A stretch of DNA of 64,000 nt, taken from Streptomyces poriferorum. GTDB taxonomy: Bacteria > Actinomycetota > Actinomycetes > Streptomycetales > Streptomycetaceae. The stretch is taken from NCBI RefSeq assembly GCF_019399235.1, contig NZ_JAELVH010000003.1:1-64000 (forward strand). Direction: 5' to 3'. Under the pieces are notes generated by a model. The model made no database searches. It was not told the DNA's origin and worked only from the letters and a program-made list of their open reading frames with translations. Of the stretch, positions 8,728 through 16,790 are shown piece after piece. How positions within the stretch are numbered: the stretch's first letter is position 1; each line of letters starts with the position of its first letter. A program made the position numbers and the translations under genes.

Positions 8728-10164
8728 ATGAAGAGAACCGTCCCTGTCGCCCTGCTCGGTGCCGCCCTGCTGGTGGCCACCACGACGGGCACCGCACAGG
8801 CCGCGTCACCCGCCCCCGGCACGCTCACGTCCCAGGACCTGACCGTCAACGGCGTGGGCTCCCCCTACTACCGGATCCCGGCCCTGACCACCTCGGTCGA
8901 GGGCACCGTGCTGGCGGCGTACGACGCCCGGCCCACGCTCGGCGACCTGCCCTCCAACATCGGCGTCATGCTGCGGCGCAGCACCGACGGCGGTACGACC
9001 TGGCAGGCGCAGCAGGTGGTCCGCAAGGACGCCGCGCCCCAGGGCTACGGGGACCCGAGCCTGCTCGTCGACCGGACGAACGGCCGTATCTTCCTGTTCT
9101 ACGCGGCCGGGGTGAACCAGGGATTCTTCGGATCGGCCACCGGCAACGACGAGTCCGACCCGAACGTCCTGCAGGCCGACTACAGCTACTCGGACGACGA
9201 CGGTCTGACCTGGACCCACCGCCGGATCACCAAGCAGATCAAGAACCCGGCCTGGGGCGGGATGTTCGCGTCGTCCGGCGAGGGCATCCAGCTGCGCAAC
9301 GGGGTCCACAAGGGCCGGCTGATCCAGCAGTACGCCATCCGCAACAACGGGGCCAACTACGCGGTCAGCGCCTACAGCGACGACCACGGCGCGACCTGGA
9401 AGACGGGCACCCCCGTCGGACCCGGCGGTGACGAGAACAAGACCGTCGAGCTGAACGACGGCACCATCATGCTCAACAACCGCTCGGCGCCGTACCGGAC
9501 GATCGCGTACTCCACGGACGGCGGAGTCACCTACACCCCGTTCGTCCAGGACACCGAGCTCCCGGACCCGGCGAACAACGGCTCCATCATGCGCTACGCC
9601 CCCGACGCCCCGGCCTCGAACCCGCAGTCGTCCTGGCTGCTGTTCAGCAACACCGAGGCCACGTCGCGCAAGAACCTCACGGTCAAGATGTCCTGCGACA
9701 ACGGGAAGACCTGGCCGATCAAGAAGGTGGTCGACGCGGGCGCCGCGGCCTACTCGACGCTGACCCGGCTGCCCGACGGCCGGCTCGGGCTGCTGTACGA
9801 ACGGGGCAACTACGAGCACATCACGTACTCCTCCTTCGACCTGAAGTGGCTCGGCGGCACCTGCGCCGACATCACGATCACCCCGCCGGCGACGCTCAAG
9901 GCGGGCACGAGCGCCGAGGTGACGGTCCGGGTCGTCAACAGGATGGACGTGCGCCGCAGCGCGGGCACCGTCGATCTGGCCGTGCCGAGCGGCTGGACGG
10001 CCACGCGGACCGCGATCCCGGCGATGCGGCCCGGCGAGGGCGCCAACATCAAGGTCCCGGTGACGGTGCCCGCGGGCACCTCGGGGAACGCCACGCTGAC
10101 CGCCACGTACCGGGCGGACGGCAAGCAGGCCTCGGGCAGCGCGACGGTGACGGTCACGCCGTAG
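8728..10164 (+). CDS. Secreted exo-alpha-sialidase, GH33, with C-terminal NEW3-like domain
   Basis: 478 residues with a signal peptide cut after AQA (about residue 25). A six-bladed propeller carries YRIP (48-51, Arg49 of the arginine triad), Asp66 in YDARPT as likely acid/base, five Asp-boxes (STDGGTTW 85, SDDDGLTW 155, SDDHGATW 217, STDGGVTY 262, SCDNGKTW 322) and Tyr357/Glu358 as the nucleophile region. Residues 382-478 resemble the NPCBM-associated NEW3/Ig-like domain found in secreted actinobacterial glycosidases such as the Micromonospora viridifaciens sialidase. It should free sialic acid from glycoconjugates for uptake by the importers encoded on either side. Confidence 0.93.
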   Translation: MKRTVPVALLGAALLVATTTGTAQAASPAPGTLTSQDLTVNGVGSPYYRIPALTTSVEGTVLAAYDARPTLGDLPSNIGVMLRRSTDGGTTWQAQQVVRKDAAPQGYGDPSLLVDRTNGRIFLFYAAGVNQGFFGSATGNDESDPNVLQADYSYSDDDGLTWTHRRITKQIKNPAWGGMFASSGEGIQLRNGVHKGRLIQQYAIRNNGANYAVSAYSDDHGATWKTGTPVGPGGDENKTVELNDGTIMLNNRSAPYRTIAYSTDGGVTYTPFVQDTELPDPANNGSIMRYAPDAPASNPQSSWLLFSNTEATSRKNLTVKMSCDNGKTWPIKKVVDAGAAAYSTLTRLPDGRLGLLYERGNYEHITYSSFDLKWLGGTCADITITPPATLKAGTSAEVTVRVVNRMDVRRSAGTVDLAVPSGWTATRTAIPAMRPGEGANIKVPVTVPAGTSGNATLTATYRADGKQASGSATVTVTP

Positions 10165-10176
10165 CCCGATGACGGC

Positions 10177-10212
10177 CCTGCGTCCAGCTGCCACGGGGCG
10201 GCTGGACGCAGG
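10177..10212 (+). terminator. Terminator after the sialidase gene
   Basis: Perfect 12-bp stem CCTGCGTCCAGC / GCTGGACGCAGG with a 12-nt loop, 12 nt after the sialidase stop codon. It has no U-tract, which is usual for Streptomyces terminators. Confidence 0.75.
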
Positions 10213-10262
10213 TTGCCGCCACCCCGTTCAATGGGCGCCACGCACAGTGACGGGAGAGGACG

Positions 10263-11453
10263 GTGGCGGACGTGGCAGGAGCCGGATTACGCATCGGAGT
10301 GGTCGGCGGGAGCGTCGCCGGCTGCGCGATGGCGATCGCCGGGATCAGGGCCGGGGCCGAGGTCACGGTGTACGAGCGCAGCCACGGGGCGCTGGAGGAC
10401 CGGGGTTTCGGCATCGTCGTCCCGCCGCCGCTCCACGCGGAGCTGGTCACGGCCGGCTATGTGGACTCCGCGATGCCGACGGCCCCGGTGCCTTCGCGTG
10501 TCTGGCTCACCCGGGAGCCGGGGAAGCGTTCCGCGCGTGAACTGGCGCGCCAGAAGGCGGCGGTGACGCCCTGCCACTGGGGTCTGCTGTGGCGCACGCT
10601 GCGTGCGAACGCCCAGGGGGCGACGTATCACCGGGGCCGCCCCGTCACGGAGGTGCTGCGCCATCCGGCGGGCGGCGCGGTGATCCGTACGGCGGAGTCG
10701 GCGCAGCGGTACGACATCGTCGTCGGGGCGGACGGGCCGCGGTCCGTCACCCGGGCGGCCCTCGCCCCGCAGGTGCGACCGGTTCCGGCGGGGTACGTGG
10801 TGTGGCGCGGCACCCTGCCGCTCGACCGGCTCACCGCACACCGGCGCGAGCTGGAACTGGTGCGGACTGCCTGGATCACGCTGGGATTCCGGGGTGGGCA
10901 CGGCGTGTTCTACCGGATTCCGGGGGCGGTCGAGGAGTCGGGACTGCTGGCCTACGCCATCTACGGCCCTCCTCCCCCGCCGTCGTGGAGCGCCGGGCGC
11001 GAGGAGTACGTGCGGCGCATCGCCGAGGAGCACTTCCCGGCGGGCTGGGCCGAGATCGTGGGCCGGGGTGCCCACACCTCCCTGACGTGCCACGACGTCG
11101 CCGACTTCCATGTGCCCCGGGTCGCGGAGCCGCCGTTCCTGCTGGCGGGCGACGCGGCGAGCATCACCCGGCCGCACACCGCGAGCGGCGCGACCAAGGC
11201 GCTGCAGGACGCGCTCTGCCTGGAACGGGCCCTGCGCGCCTCGTCCTCGGCCGCCGAGGCGCTTTCGCGGTACGCCGACGAGCGGTCGGACGAGGGCGCC
11301 CGCCTGGTCGCCCTGGGCCGGAGACTGGGGCACGCGATGGTCGAACGGACTCCGGACTGGGCGGCGATGGGCCCCGCGGAGATCGCGGAGTGGAGCCGGG
11401 CCACGCTGGACGGAGCCGGCAGTTATCTGTACGGCAGCGTCCAGCGGCAGTGA
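10263..11453 (+). CDS. FAD-dependent monooxygenase, group A (PHBH/salicylate hydroxylase-like)
   Basis: 396 residues. Dinucleotide-binding GVVGGSVAG (12-20) replaces the usual GxGxxG with a GGSxAG form seen in many group A hydroxylases. Also seen are GADGPRS (about 159-165) and the FAD-ribityl motif LAGDAAS followed by PHTASGATKALQDA. The GTG start follows GGGAGAGGAC. Such enzymes hydroxylate aromatic or polyketide-like substrates with NAD(P)H and O2. There is no partner gene that reveals the substrate; it lies behind the sialidase terminator and looks unrelated to the nan genes. Confidence 0.85.
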   Translation: MADVAGAGLRIGVVGGSVAGCAMAIAGIRAGAEVTVYERSHGALEDRGFGIVVPPPLHAELVTAGYVDSAMPTAPVPSRVWLTREPGKRSARELARQKAAVTPCHWGLLWRTLRANAQGATYHRGRPVTEVLRHPAGGAVIRTAESAQRYDIVVGADGPRSVTRAALAPQVRPVPAGYVVWRGTLPLDRLTAHRRELELVRTAWITLGFRGGHGVFYRIPGAVEESGLLAYAIYGPPPPPSWSAGREEYVRRIAEEHFPAGWAEIVGRGAHTSLTCHDVADFHVPRVAEPPFLLAGDAASITRPHTASGATKALQDALCLERALRASSSAAEALSRYADERSDEGARLVALGRRLGHAMVERTPDWAAMGPAEIAEWSRATLDGAGSYLYGSVQRQ

Positions 11454-11467
11454 CGTCGCGGAGCGTC

Positions 11468-12160
11468 TCAGCGGCCGGCCGGGGCGGCGGATGCCGCGCC
11501 GGCGGTCAGTGCGGTCATGTCCACGACCCGGTCGGCGGCCTCCGCCACGGCCGGGTCGTGCGTCGCCACGACCATGACGCAGTTGTCCTGGTGGGCCCGT
11601 TCGGCGAGGAGCGTGGCCAGGTCACCGGCCTGGGAACGGTCGACGGCCGCCGTCGGCTCGTCGATCAGCAGCAGCTTCGGTTCGAGGAAGAGCGCGCGGG
11701 CCAGGGCCACCCGCTGGCGCTCGCCGCCGGAGAGCTGTTCGGGGCGGTGGCGCAGCCGGTGGCCGAGCCCTACCCGGGTGAGGGCCTCCTCGGCGCGGGA
11801 GCGGTGGGCGCGCGGGCGTGCGCCGCTGATGTACACGGCGGCGAGCAGCTGGTCGGTGGCGGTGAGGCCGGAGAGCAGGTTGCCGCTCTGGAACATGTAG
11901 CCGATCCGTTCCCGGCGCGCCCTGGCACGCCGGGCGTCGGTGAGCGCTGCGAGGTCCTCGCCGTCCAGCAGGACCTGCCCCGAGGCGGGCCGCAACAGCG
12001 CGCCCGCGACGGCGAGCAACGTGGACTTGCCGGAGCCGGACGGGCCGGCGAGAGCCGTCATCCGCCCGGGCTCGAAGGTGACGTCGAGCCCGTCGAAGAC
12101 GGTGGTACGGGCGTCGGTGCGGCCGAACGTGACGGTGACGCCGGTCAGTTCGAGGCTCAT
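11468..12160 (-). CDS. ABC transporter ATP-binding protein, LolD/MacB type
   Basis: 230 residues starting MSLELTGVTV, with Walker A GPSGSGKS, Q-loop MFQSGNLLSGLT, signature LSGGERQR, Walker B LLLIDEPTAAVD and the switch THD. The ATG overlaps the stop of the FtsX-type permease (ATGA, 12157-12160). LolD/MacB ATPases work with FtsX-fold permeases to move lipids, peptides or drugs or to transmit force; this pair is likely an exporter controlled by the divergent TetR gene. Confidence 0.9.
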   Translation of the reverse strand: MSLELTGVTVTFGRTDARTTVFDGLDVTFEPGRMTALAGPSGSGKSTLLAVAGALLRPASGQVLLDGEDLAALTDARRARARRERIGYMFQSGNLLSGLTATDQLLAAVYISGARPRAHRSRAEEALTRVGLGHRLRHRPEQLSGGERQRVALARALFLEPKLLLIDEPTAAVDRSQAGDLATLLAERAHQDNCVMVVATHDPAVAEAADRVVDMTALTAGAASAAPAGR

Positions 12161-13281
12161 CGGTTGGCTCCCAGCATGGTCAGCGGGTCGGCTCGGGTGA
12201 CCCGGCGCAGGGTCAGGGCGGTGCCCGCGAGACCGACGGCCGCGACGGTGCACATGGTGGCGGTGAGGGTGGACGCGGGCAGGCTGAACGGCACCTGTTC
12301 GCCGACCAGCAGCCCGACCGCTCCGGCGAGCACGGCGCCCGCCGCGGTTCCAAGGACGACGACCAGGGCCGCCTGGAGGACGGTGTGGGCGAGGAGCCTT
12401 CTGCGGGAGGCGCCCATGGCGCGCAGCAGGGCGAGTTCGGGCCGGCGTTGCACGGTCCACACGGAGAAGAAGGCGCCGACCACGAGCGGGGCGATCAGGT
12501 AGAGGAAGACCTGGATCGAGTTCATGGTGAGGCGCTCTCCGGTGTAGCCGGGGGCCGCCTCGTACGCCTTCTCCTTGCTGAGCGTGGTGGTGGAGTACCG
12601 CGCGTCGAGGTCGGCGGCAGAGGCCCCGTCGGGGGCAGTGCGCAGGGCGAGGGCGCTGAACTGGCCGGGGATCGCGGTGGTCCGGGAGGCCGGGGCGCCC
12701 GGGGTGCTGAAGCGGATGCGCTGCCAGGTCTTCAACGGGACGCAGGCGACGGGCACATGTCCGTAGCTGGAGCGCTCGGTCCGCCCCACGACGCGCAGTT
12801 CGATGCCGAGCCGGTCGATGACGAGGGTGTCCCCGACGCGCACGCCCTCGTCGGCGAGCTTGGCGGACATCACCATGCTGTCGGCCGCCGCACCGCTGAG
12901 GCCGTCGCCCTCGGTGACCGAGGGGGCCAGGAAGGAGCCGGGTTCGACGCCGAAGGCGGCGAGATCGACCTCGGCGCCACGATTCGTCGTGCCGCGGGTG
13001 ATGGAGACGCCCAGCGGAGTCGTCTCCGTGCCCGCCTCCGCGCTCCAGGCGGCGGCGGTCTTCTCGTCGAGGAGGCTGCGGGCGAACTGGTCGGATTTGG
13101 CGTCCGAGGAGAAGACGAGCTGCGAAGCGGGCAGGCGGCGCAGGGCGGAGACGGTGTCGTCGCCCAGGCCGGTGGTGAAGCCGGAGACGATGCCGACGAG
13201 TGCGGCGACGAGCACCACGACGGATCCCATGAGCAGGAAGCGGCCCCGGGCGGCACGCAGCTCCAGCAGAGCGAGGAACAC
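12157..13281 (-). CDS. FtsX/MacB-type ABC permease
   Basis: 374 residues. An N-terminal membrane helix (about 15-40, GSVVVLVAALVGIVSGF) is followed by a large extracellular domain (about 45-235) and three membrane helices near the C-terminus, the MacB/FtsX plan. The GTG at 13281 is preceded by GAAGGGAA; an upstream extension to 13356 would run across the operator region and is not used. First gene of the pair, divergent from tetR. Confidence 0.85.
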   Translation of the reverse strand: MFLALLELRAARGRFLLMGSVVVLVAALVGIVSGFTTGLGDDTVSALRRLPASQLVFSSDAKSDQFARSLLDEKTAAAWSAEAGTETTPLGVSITRGTTNRGAEVDLAAFGVEPGSFLAPSVTEGDGLSGAAADSMVMSAKLADEGVRVGDTLVIDRLGIELRVVGRTERSSYGHVPVACVPLKTWQRIRFSTPGAPASRTTAIPGQFSALALRTAPDGASAADLDARYSTTTLSKEKAYEAAPGYTGERLTMNSIQVFLYLIAPLVVGAFFSVWTVQRRPELALLRAMGASRRRLLAHTVLQAALVVVLGTAAGAVLAGAVGLLVGEQVPFSLPASTLTATMCTVAAVGLAGTALTLRRVTRADPLTMLGANR

Positions 13282-13303
13282 GGCGGTTCCCTTCGGTGGA
13301 TCG

Positions 13304-13354
13304 ATGTTAGGGACGGTGTGTCGCCAACATAGATGATGGGGACGCGGCGTCCCC
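13304..13354. promoter_or_regulatory. Candidate TetR operators in the divergent promoter
   Basis: Two palindromes lie between the permease and the TetR gene. ATGTTAGGGAC (13304-13314) is mirrored, 9 of 11 positions, by GTCGCCAACAT (13320-13330). GGGGACGC (13338-13345) is perfectly mirrored by GCGTCCCC (13347-13354) around one base. The first has the size and symmetry expected of a TetR site. Confidence 0.5.
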
Positions 13355-13388
13355 AAGTGGGGGGGGCCGTCCCGTGCCGCCGGGCTTC

Positions 13389-13394
13389 TAGACT
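13389..13394 (+). promoter_or_regulatory. -10 element of a leaderless tetR transcript
   Basis: TAGACT ends 6 nt before the GTG start of the TetR gene and no ribosome binding site is present, so the transcript probably begins at or next to the start codon. Confidence 0.5.
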
Positions 13395-13400
13395 GGGCCG

Positions 13401-13991
13401 GTGCCCAGGATCAGAGCCGCCACGGTCGCCGAGCACCACGCCCAGCAGCGACTGGCCCTGGTGCGGGCGGCACGCGAGCTGCTGGAGAGCGGCGACGCCG
13501 ACGCCGTGACCTTCACCGCGATCGCCAGAGCCACGGGCCTCGCCCGCAACAGCGTGTACAAGTACTTCCCGGGCCGCCCCGAACTGCTCGCCGCGGTCGT
13601 CGAGGACGCGATGCCCCGCTGGACGGACGCCATCCGGGCCGGGATGTCGGCGGCCGGTACGCCGCGGGAGAAGATCGCGGCCTACGTGTCCTCGCAGCTG
13701 GACCTGGTGCGCGGCGGCGAGCACCGGATCGCCCAGGCGCTGGCCGGGGTGCGGGACGCGGCGGTGGTGCGGGAGAGCGCCGTGCGGGCCCACCGGGAGC
13801 TGCTGACACCGCTGATCGGCGCGCTGACTGAGCTGGGCGAGGAGGATCCGCGGCGCACCGCGCTGCTCCTTCAGGGAATCGTCAACGCGGCCACGACGGC
13901 GATCGAGAACGGCGACGACCCGGCCGCGGTGACGGACCGGGCGGTACGCATGGCCGTCACCGCGATCACCGGGGCGACGCGGGAACGGTGA
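13401..13991 (+). CDS. TetR-family transcriptional regulator
   Basis: 196 residues. The N-terminal helix-turn-helix (about 15-62) includes VTFTAIARATGLARNSVYKYFPGRPELLAAVV, the typical TetR pattern; the C-terminal half is a helical ligand domain. Divergent from the FtsX-type permease with two palindromes between, so it very likely represses the exporter and itself. The ligand is unknown. Confidence 0.9.
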   Translation: MPRIRAATVAEHHAQQRLALVRAARELLESGDADAVTFTAIARATGLARNSVYKYFPGRPELLAAVVEDAMPRWTDAIRAGMSAAGTPREKIAAYVSSQLDLVRGGEHRIAQALAGVRDAAVVRESAVRAHRELLTPLIGALTELGEEDPRRTALLLQGIVNAATTAIENGDDPAAVTDRAVRMAVTAITGATRER

Positions 13992-14023
13992 GAGCCCGGC
14001 CGGTGCCGGGCACGACGCCGCGT

Positions 14024-14719
14024 TTACCGGACCGGGGAGGTTTCCAGCCGGGTGCGGATGCCGTCGAAGTGCGTACGCATCGCCCTCACCGCACGCAGGC
14101 CGTCGGCCGCCGCCACGGCCTCGACGATCTCGCGGTGCTGGGCGCAGGTGACCGACGGGTCCTGATGGCCGTCGTCGAAGTCCTCGCGGACCCGGTCCAT
14201 GGCCGCCCAGAACGCGTCGAGCACCTCACTGAGCAGGTGGTTGTCCAGCGAGGCGTAGAGCGCGAGGTGGAACGCCCGGTCGGTGGAGCGCGCCACCCGG
14301 CCCGCACCCGCCTCCTCCTCCATCTTCGCGACCAGGGCGCGCAGGACGTCGAGGTCCTCGGCCGGCACGCCGGCCGCCACCGTCCCGACGAGCCCCGCCT
14401 CCAGCGCCTCGCGCACCTTCATCAGCTCGGCGAGCCCGGGCTCGCCCTGGCGGTGACGGACGGCCGCGCGGAAGGCGAGCCCCTCGGCGAACGGTGACAG
14501 GGAGAGCGAGCCGACGAAGGTGCCGTAACCCCGGCGGATCTCCACCACGTTGACCGCCTGGAGCGACTTGAGGGCCTCGCGCACCGACACCCGGCCGGCC
14601 TCGAAGAGGTCCATCAGTTCCGACTCCGTGGGCAGCGCGTCGCCCGGCGCGAGCCGTCTGTCCAGGATCAGTTCCTTGATCCGGCGCTCGATGTCCTGAG
14701 CCATGGTGGGCCGCGCCAC
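14024..14719 (-). CDS. Second GntR-family (FCD) regulator, NanR-like
   Basis: 231 residues. The winged helix (about 5-70) has LPTESELMDLFEAGRVSVREALKSL, close to the RSSVREAVKIL of the first regulator, followed by GYGTFVG and an FCD domain. The GTG start at 14719 has AGGAGG 7 nt upstream; an internal ATG at 14704 is too far from it. Divergent from the aldolase operon with operator site 3 between them. It probably represses the nanAKET operon, with cross-talk to sites 1 and 2 likely because recognition helices and operators are so alike. Confidence 0.88.
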   Translation of the reverse strand: MARPTMAQDIERRIKELILDRRLAPGDALPTESELMDLFEAGRVSVREALKSLQAVNVVEIRRGYGTFVGSLSLSPFAEGLAFRAAVRHRQGEPGLAELMKVREALEAGLVGTVAAGVPAEDLDVLRALVAKMEEEAGAGRVARSTDRAFHLALYASLDNHLLSEVLDAFWAAMDRVREDFDDGHQDPSVTCAQHREIVEAVAAADGLRAVRAMRTHFDGIRTRLETSPVR

Positions 14720-14746
14720 AACGTCCTCCTGAGGTGCCGTTGCCCC

Positions 14747-14775
14747 TTGACCATTCCCAGGAGCATCTGTTTAAG
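14747..14775 (+). promoter_or_regulatory. nanA: Predicted promoter of the nanA operon
   Basis: TTGACC (14747-14752), 17-bp spacer, TTTAAG (14770-14775). The predicted start near 14782 is immediately upstream of operator site 3, the same layout as at 6221-6278. Confidence 0.5.
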
Positions 14776-14789
14776 GTGAGTCAGACATA

Positions 14790-14804
14790 GGACATCTTAC
14801 GTCT
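14790..14804 (-). promoter_or_regulatory. GntR (NanR-like) operator, site 3
   Basis: GGACATCTTACGTCT on the plus strand is AGACGTAAGATGTCC on the minus strand, matching the core of sites 1 and 2 with one change (GACGTAAGATGTC against GACGTCAGATGTC). Outer half-sites AGACAT (14783-14788) and ACGTCT (14806-14811) add further symmetry. Confidence 0.65.
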
Positions 14805-14868
14805 CACGTCTCGATCCGGGTAGCCGCTCAGGCCCCGGATCGGTGTCCCGATCAGCTGGAGCCTCACC

Positions 14869-15828
14869 ATGTCTCTGACCGCACCGTTGCGCGGCGTCGT
14901 CCCGCCGGTCTGCACCCCGCTCGACTCCCGCGGGGAGATCGACACCACGTCGCTCGTCCGTCTCGTCGAGCACCTCATCGGCGGAGGCGTGCACGGACTC
15001 TTCGCGCTCGGGTCCACCAGCGAGGTCGCCTACCTCACCGACGAACAGCGTGCCACCGTCCTGGAGACCGTCGTCAACGCGACCGACGGACGCGTCCCGG
15101 TCCTCGCCGGCGTCATCGACACCACCACGGCCCGGGTCGTCGAGCATGCCAAGTCCGCCGCCGCCCTGGGCGCCGACGCGCTGGTCGCGACCGCGCCGTT
15201 CTACACCCGCACCCACGCCAAGGAGATCGCCGGGCACTTCCGCCGGCTGCGCGCCGAAGTGGACCTGCCGCTGTTCGCGTACGACATCCCGGTCGCCGTG
15301 CACAGCAAGCTGTCCGCCGCGCTGGTCCGCGAGCTCGCCGAGGACGGCACCCTGGCCGGGCTCAAGGACAGCAGCGGCGACGAGGGCGGGCTGCGCCGGC
15401 TCGTCGTCGAGCTCGGTGGCCGCGAGGGCCGCGGAAACGGCCCGATCCCGGACTTCAGCATCCTCACCGGCTCCGAGCTGACCGTCGACGCGGCCCTGCT
15501 CGCCGGCGCCGACGGTGTCGTCCCCGGCATCGGCAACGTGGACCCGGCCGGTTACGTACGGCTCTACGAGGCCGCGCGGGCGGGCGACTGGACGCTGGCC
15601 GCCAAGGAACAGGAGCGGCTGATCGAACTGTTCGCCATGGTCGACGTCGGCCCCGAGGCGGACATGGGCCGCAGCTCCTCGGCGCTCGGCTCGTTCAAGT
15701 CGGCGCTCCAGCTGCTCGGCGTCATCGAGTGCGGCGACACCGCGTTCCCGCAGATCCAGCTGTCCGCCGAATCCGTCGCGCTCGTCTCCGCACGGCTGCG
15801 CGACGCCGGTCTGCCGCCGGTCCGATGA
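14869..15828 (+). CDS. nanA: DHDPS/NAL-family aldolase, probable N-acetylneuraminate lyase
   Basis: 319-residue class I aldolase (TIM barrel). The pyruvate-binding GSTSE (48-52), Tyr138 in FAYDIP and Schiff-base Lys166 in AGLKDSSGD are visible. The reaction proposed is cleavage of N-acetylneuraminate to N-acetylmannosamine and pyruvate. DHDPS-family members also include KDG and other sugar-acid aldolases, so the assignment rests on the operon: a ROK kinase, NanE and NanT follow with ATGA overlaps. It is translationally coupled to the kinase gene. The 319 residues are slightly longer than the usual ~295. Confidence 0.82.
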   Translation: MSLTAPLRGVVPPVCTPLDSRGEIDTTSLVRLVEHLIGGGVHGLFALGSTSEVAYLTDEQRATVLETVVNATDGRVPVLAGVIDTTTARVVEHAKSAAALGADALVATAPFYTRTHAKEIAGHFRRLRAEVDLPLFAYDIPVAVHSKLSAALVRELAEDGTLAGLKDSSGDEGGLRRLVVELGGREGRGNGPIPDFSILTGSELTVDAALLAGADGVVPGIGNVDPAGYVRLYEAARAGDWTLAAKEQERLIELFAMVDVGPEADMGRSSSALGSFKSALQLLGVIECGDTAFPQIQLSAESVALVSARLRDAGLPPVR

Positions 15829-16790
15829 CCTCCTCGGCACAGCCGGCACCGGCCGCGGGCCCCGTCGTCGGCCTCGACCTCGGCGGTACGAAGATCGCCG
15901 CCGCGCTCCTCGCCGCGGACGGCACGGTCCTGGCCCGGCACAGCAGGCCCACCCCGGCCCAGGAAGGCGCCGCGGCGGTGCTCGACGCGCTCGCCGCGGC
16001 CGCCGCCGAGGTCGACCCCACCCACGGCGCCTCGGTGCTCGGCATCGCGGCGGCCGGGGTCATCGACCCGCGTACCGGCATGGTCACCAGCGCCACCGAC
16101 TCCATCCGCGGCTGGGCCGGCACCCCGCTGGGCGTCGGGCTCGCCAACCGCACGGGATACGCGGTGGCCTGCGACAACGACGTGCGCGCGACCGCCGGGC
16201 CGGAGCTCGCCGCGCTGAACGCGCGGACGGCGGGCCACGGCTCGCTGCTCTTCGCCGCCATCGGCACCGGGGTCGGCGGCGCCGTCGCCGCCGACGGACG
16301 GATGCTGCACGGATCGGCCGGCATCGCCGGGCACCTGGGTCATGTGCCCAGCCCCGAGGCGGCCGGCCTGCCCTGCACCTGTGGCGCCACCGGCCACCTG
16401 GAGGTCATCGCCTCCGGGCCCGGGATCGCCGCCCACTACGCGCGGCTGACCGGCGCCCCCGTGGACCGGCTGGAGACTGTCGCGGCGCGCGCCGCCGAGG
16501 GCGACGCCCACGCCGTCACCGCCATCACCACCGGTGCGGCCGCCGCCGGCCATGTCCTCGGCGGGCTCGCCAACGCGTTCGGCCCCGACCGGGTCGTGAT
16601 CGGCGGCGGGGTCCCGCGGATCGGCGCGCTGTACGCGGACGCCCTGCGCGCCGCGTTCGCCGCGGAGCTGATGGGGCCCCTGCGGGGGCTCGTCCCGCAG
16701 GCCCCGCTGCTCGGCCACGACGCGGCCGTGCTCGGCGCGGCCTCCCTCACCACCACCCTTCCCCTCCACCACCCGGGAGCTCTCCGATGA
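15825..16790 (+). CDS. nanK: ROK-family sugar kinase, probable N-acetylmannosamine kinase
   Basis: 321 residues. ATP motif DLGGTK (18-23), catalytic Asp119 in ACDNDVRA, GTGVGGAV (147-154). ROK proteins bind zinc through a His and CxCGxxGCxE; here the motif is CTCGATGHLE (184-193), so the third Cys is a His (His191). In the nan pathway it would phosphorylate ManNAc to ManNAc-6-P. Position between an aldolase and NanE supports this; glucokinase activity cannot be excluded. Starts by ATGA overlap with nanA and ends by ATGA overlap with nanE. Confidence 0.8.
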   Translation: MTSSAQPAPAAGPVVGLDLGGTKIAAALLAADGTVLARHSRPTPAQEGAAAVLDALAAAAAEVDPTHGASVLGIAAAGVIDPRTGMVTSATDSIRGWAGTPLGVGLANRTGYAVACDNDVRATAGPELAALNARTAGHGSLLFAAIGTGVGGAVAADGRMLHGSAGIAGHLGHVPSPEAAGLPCTCGATGHLEVIASGPGIAAHYARLTGAPVDRLETVAARAAEGDAHAVTAITTGAAAAGHVLGGLANAFGPDRVVIGGGVPRIGALYADALRAAFAAELMGPLRGLVPQAPLLGHDAAVLGAASLTTTLPLHHPGALR

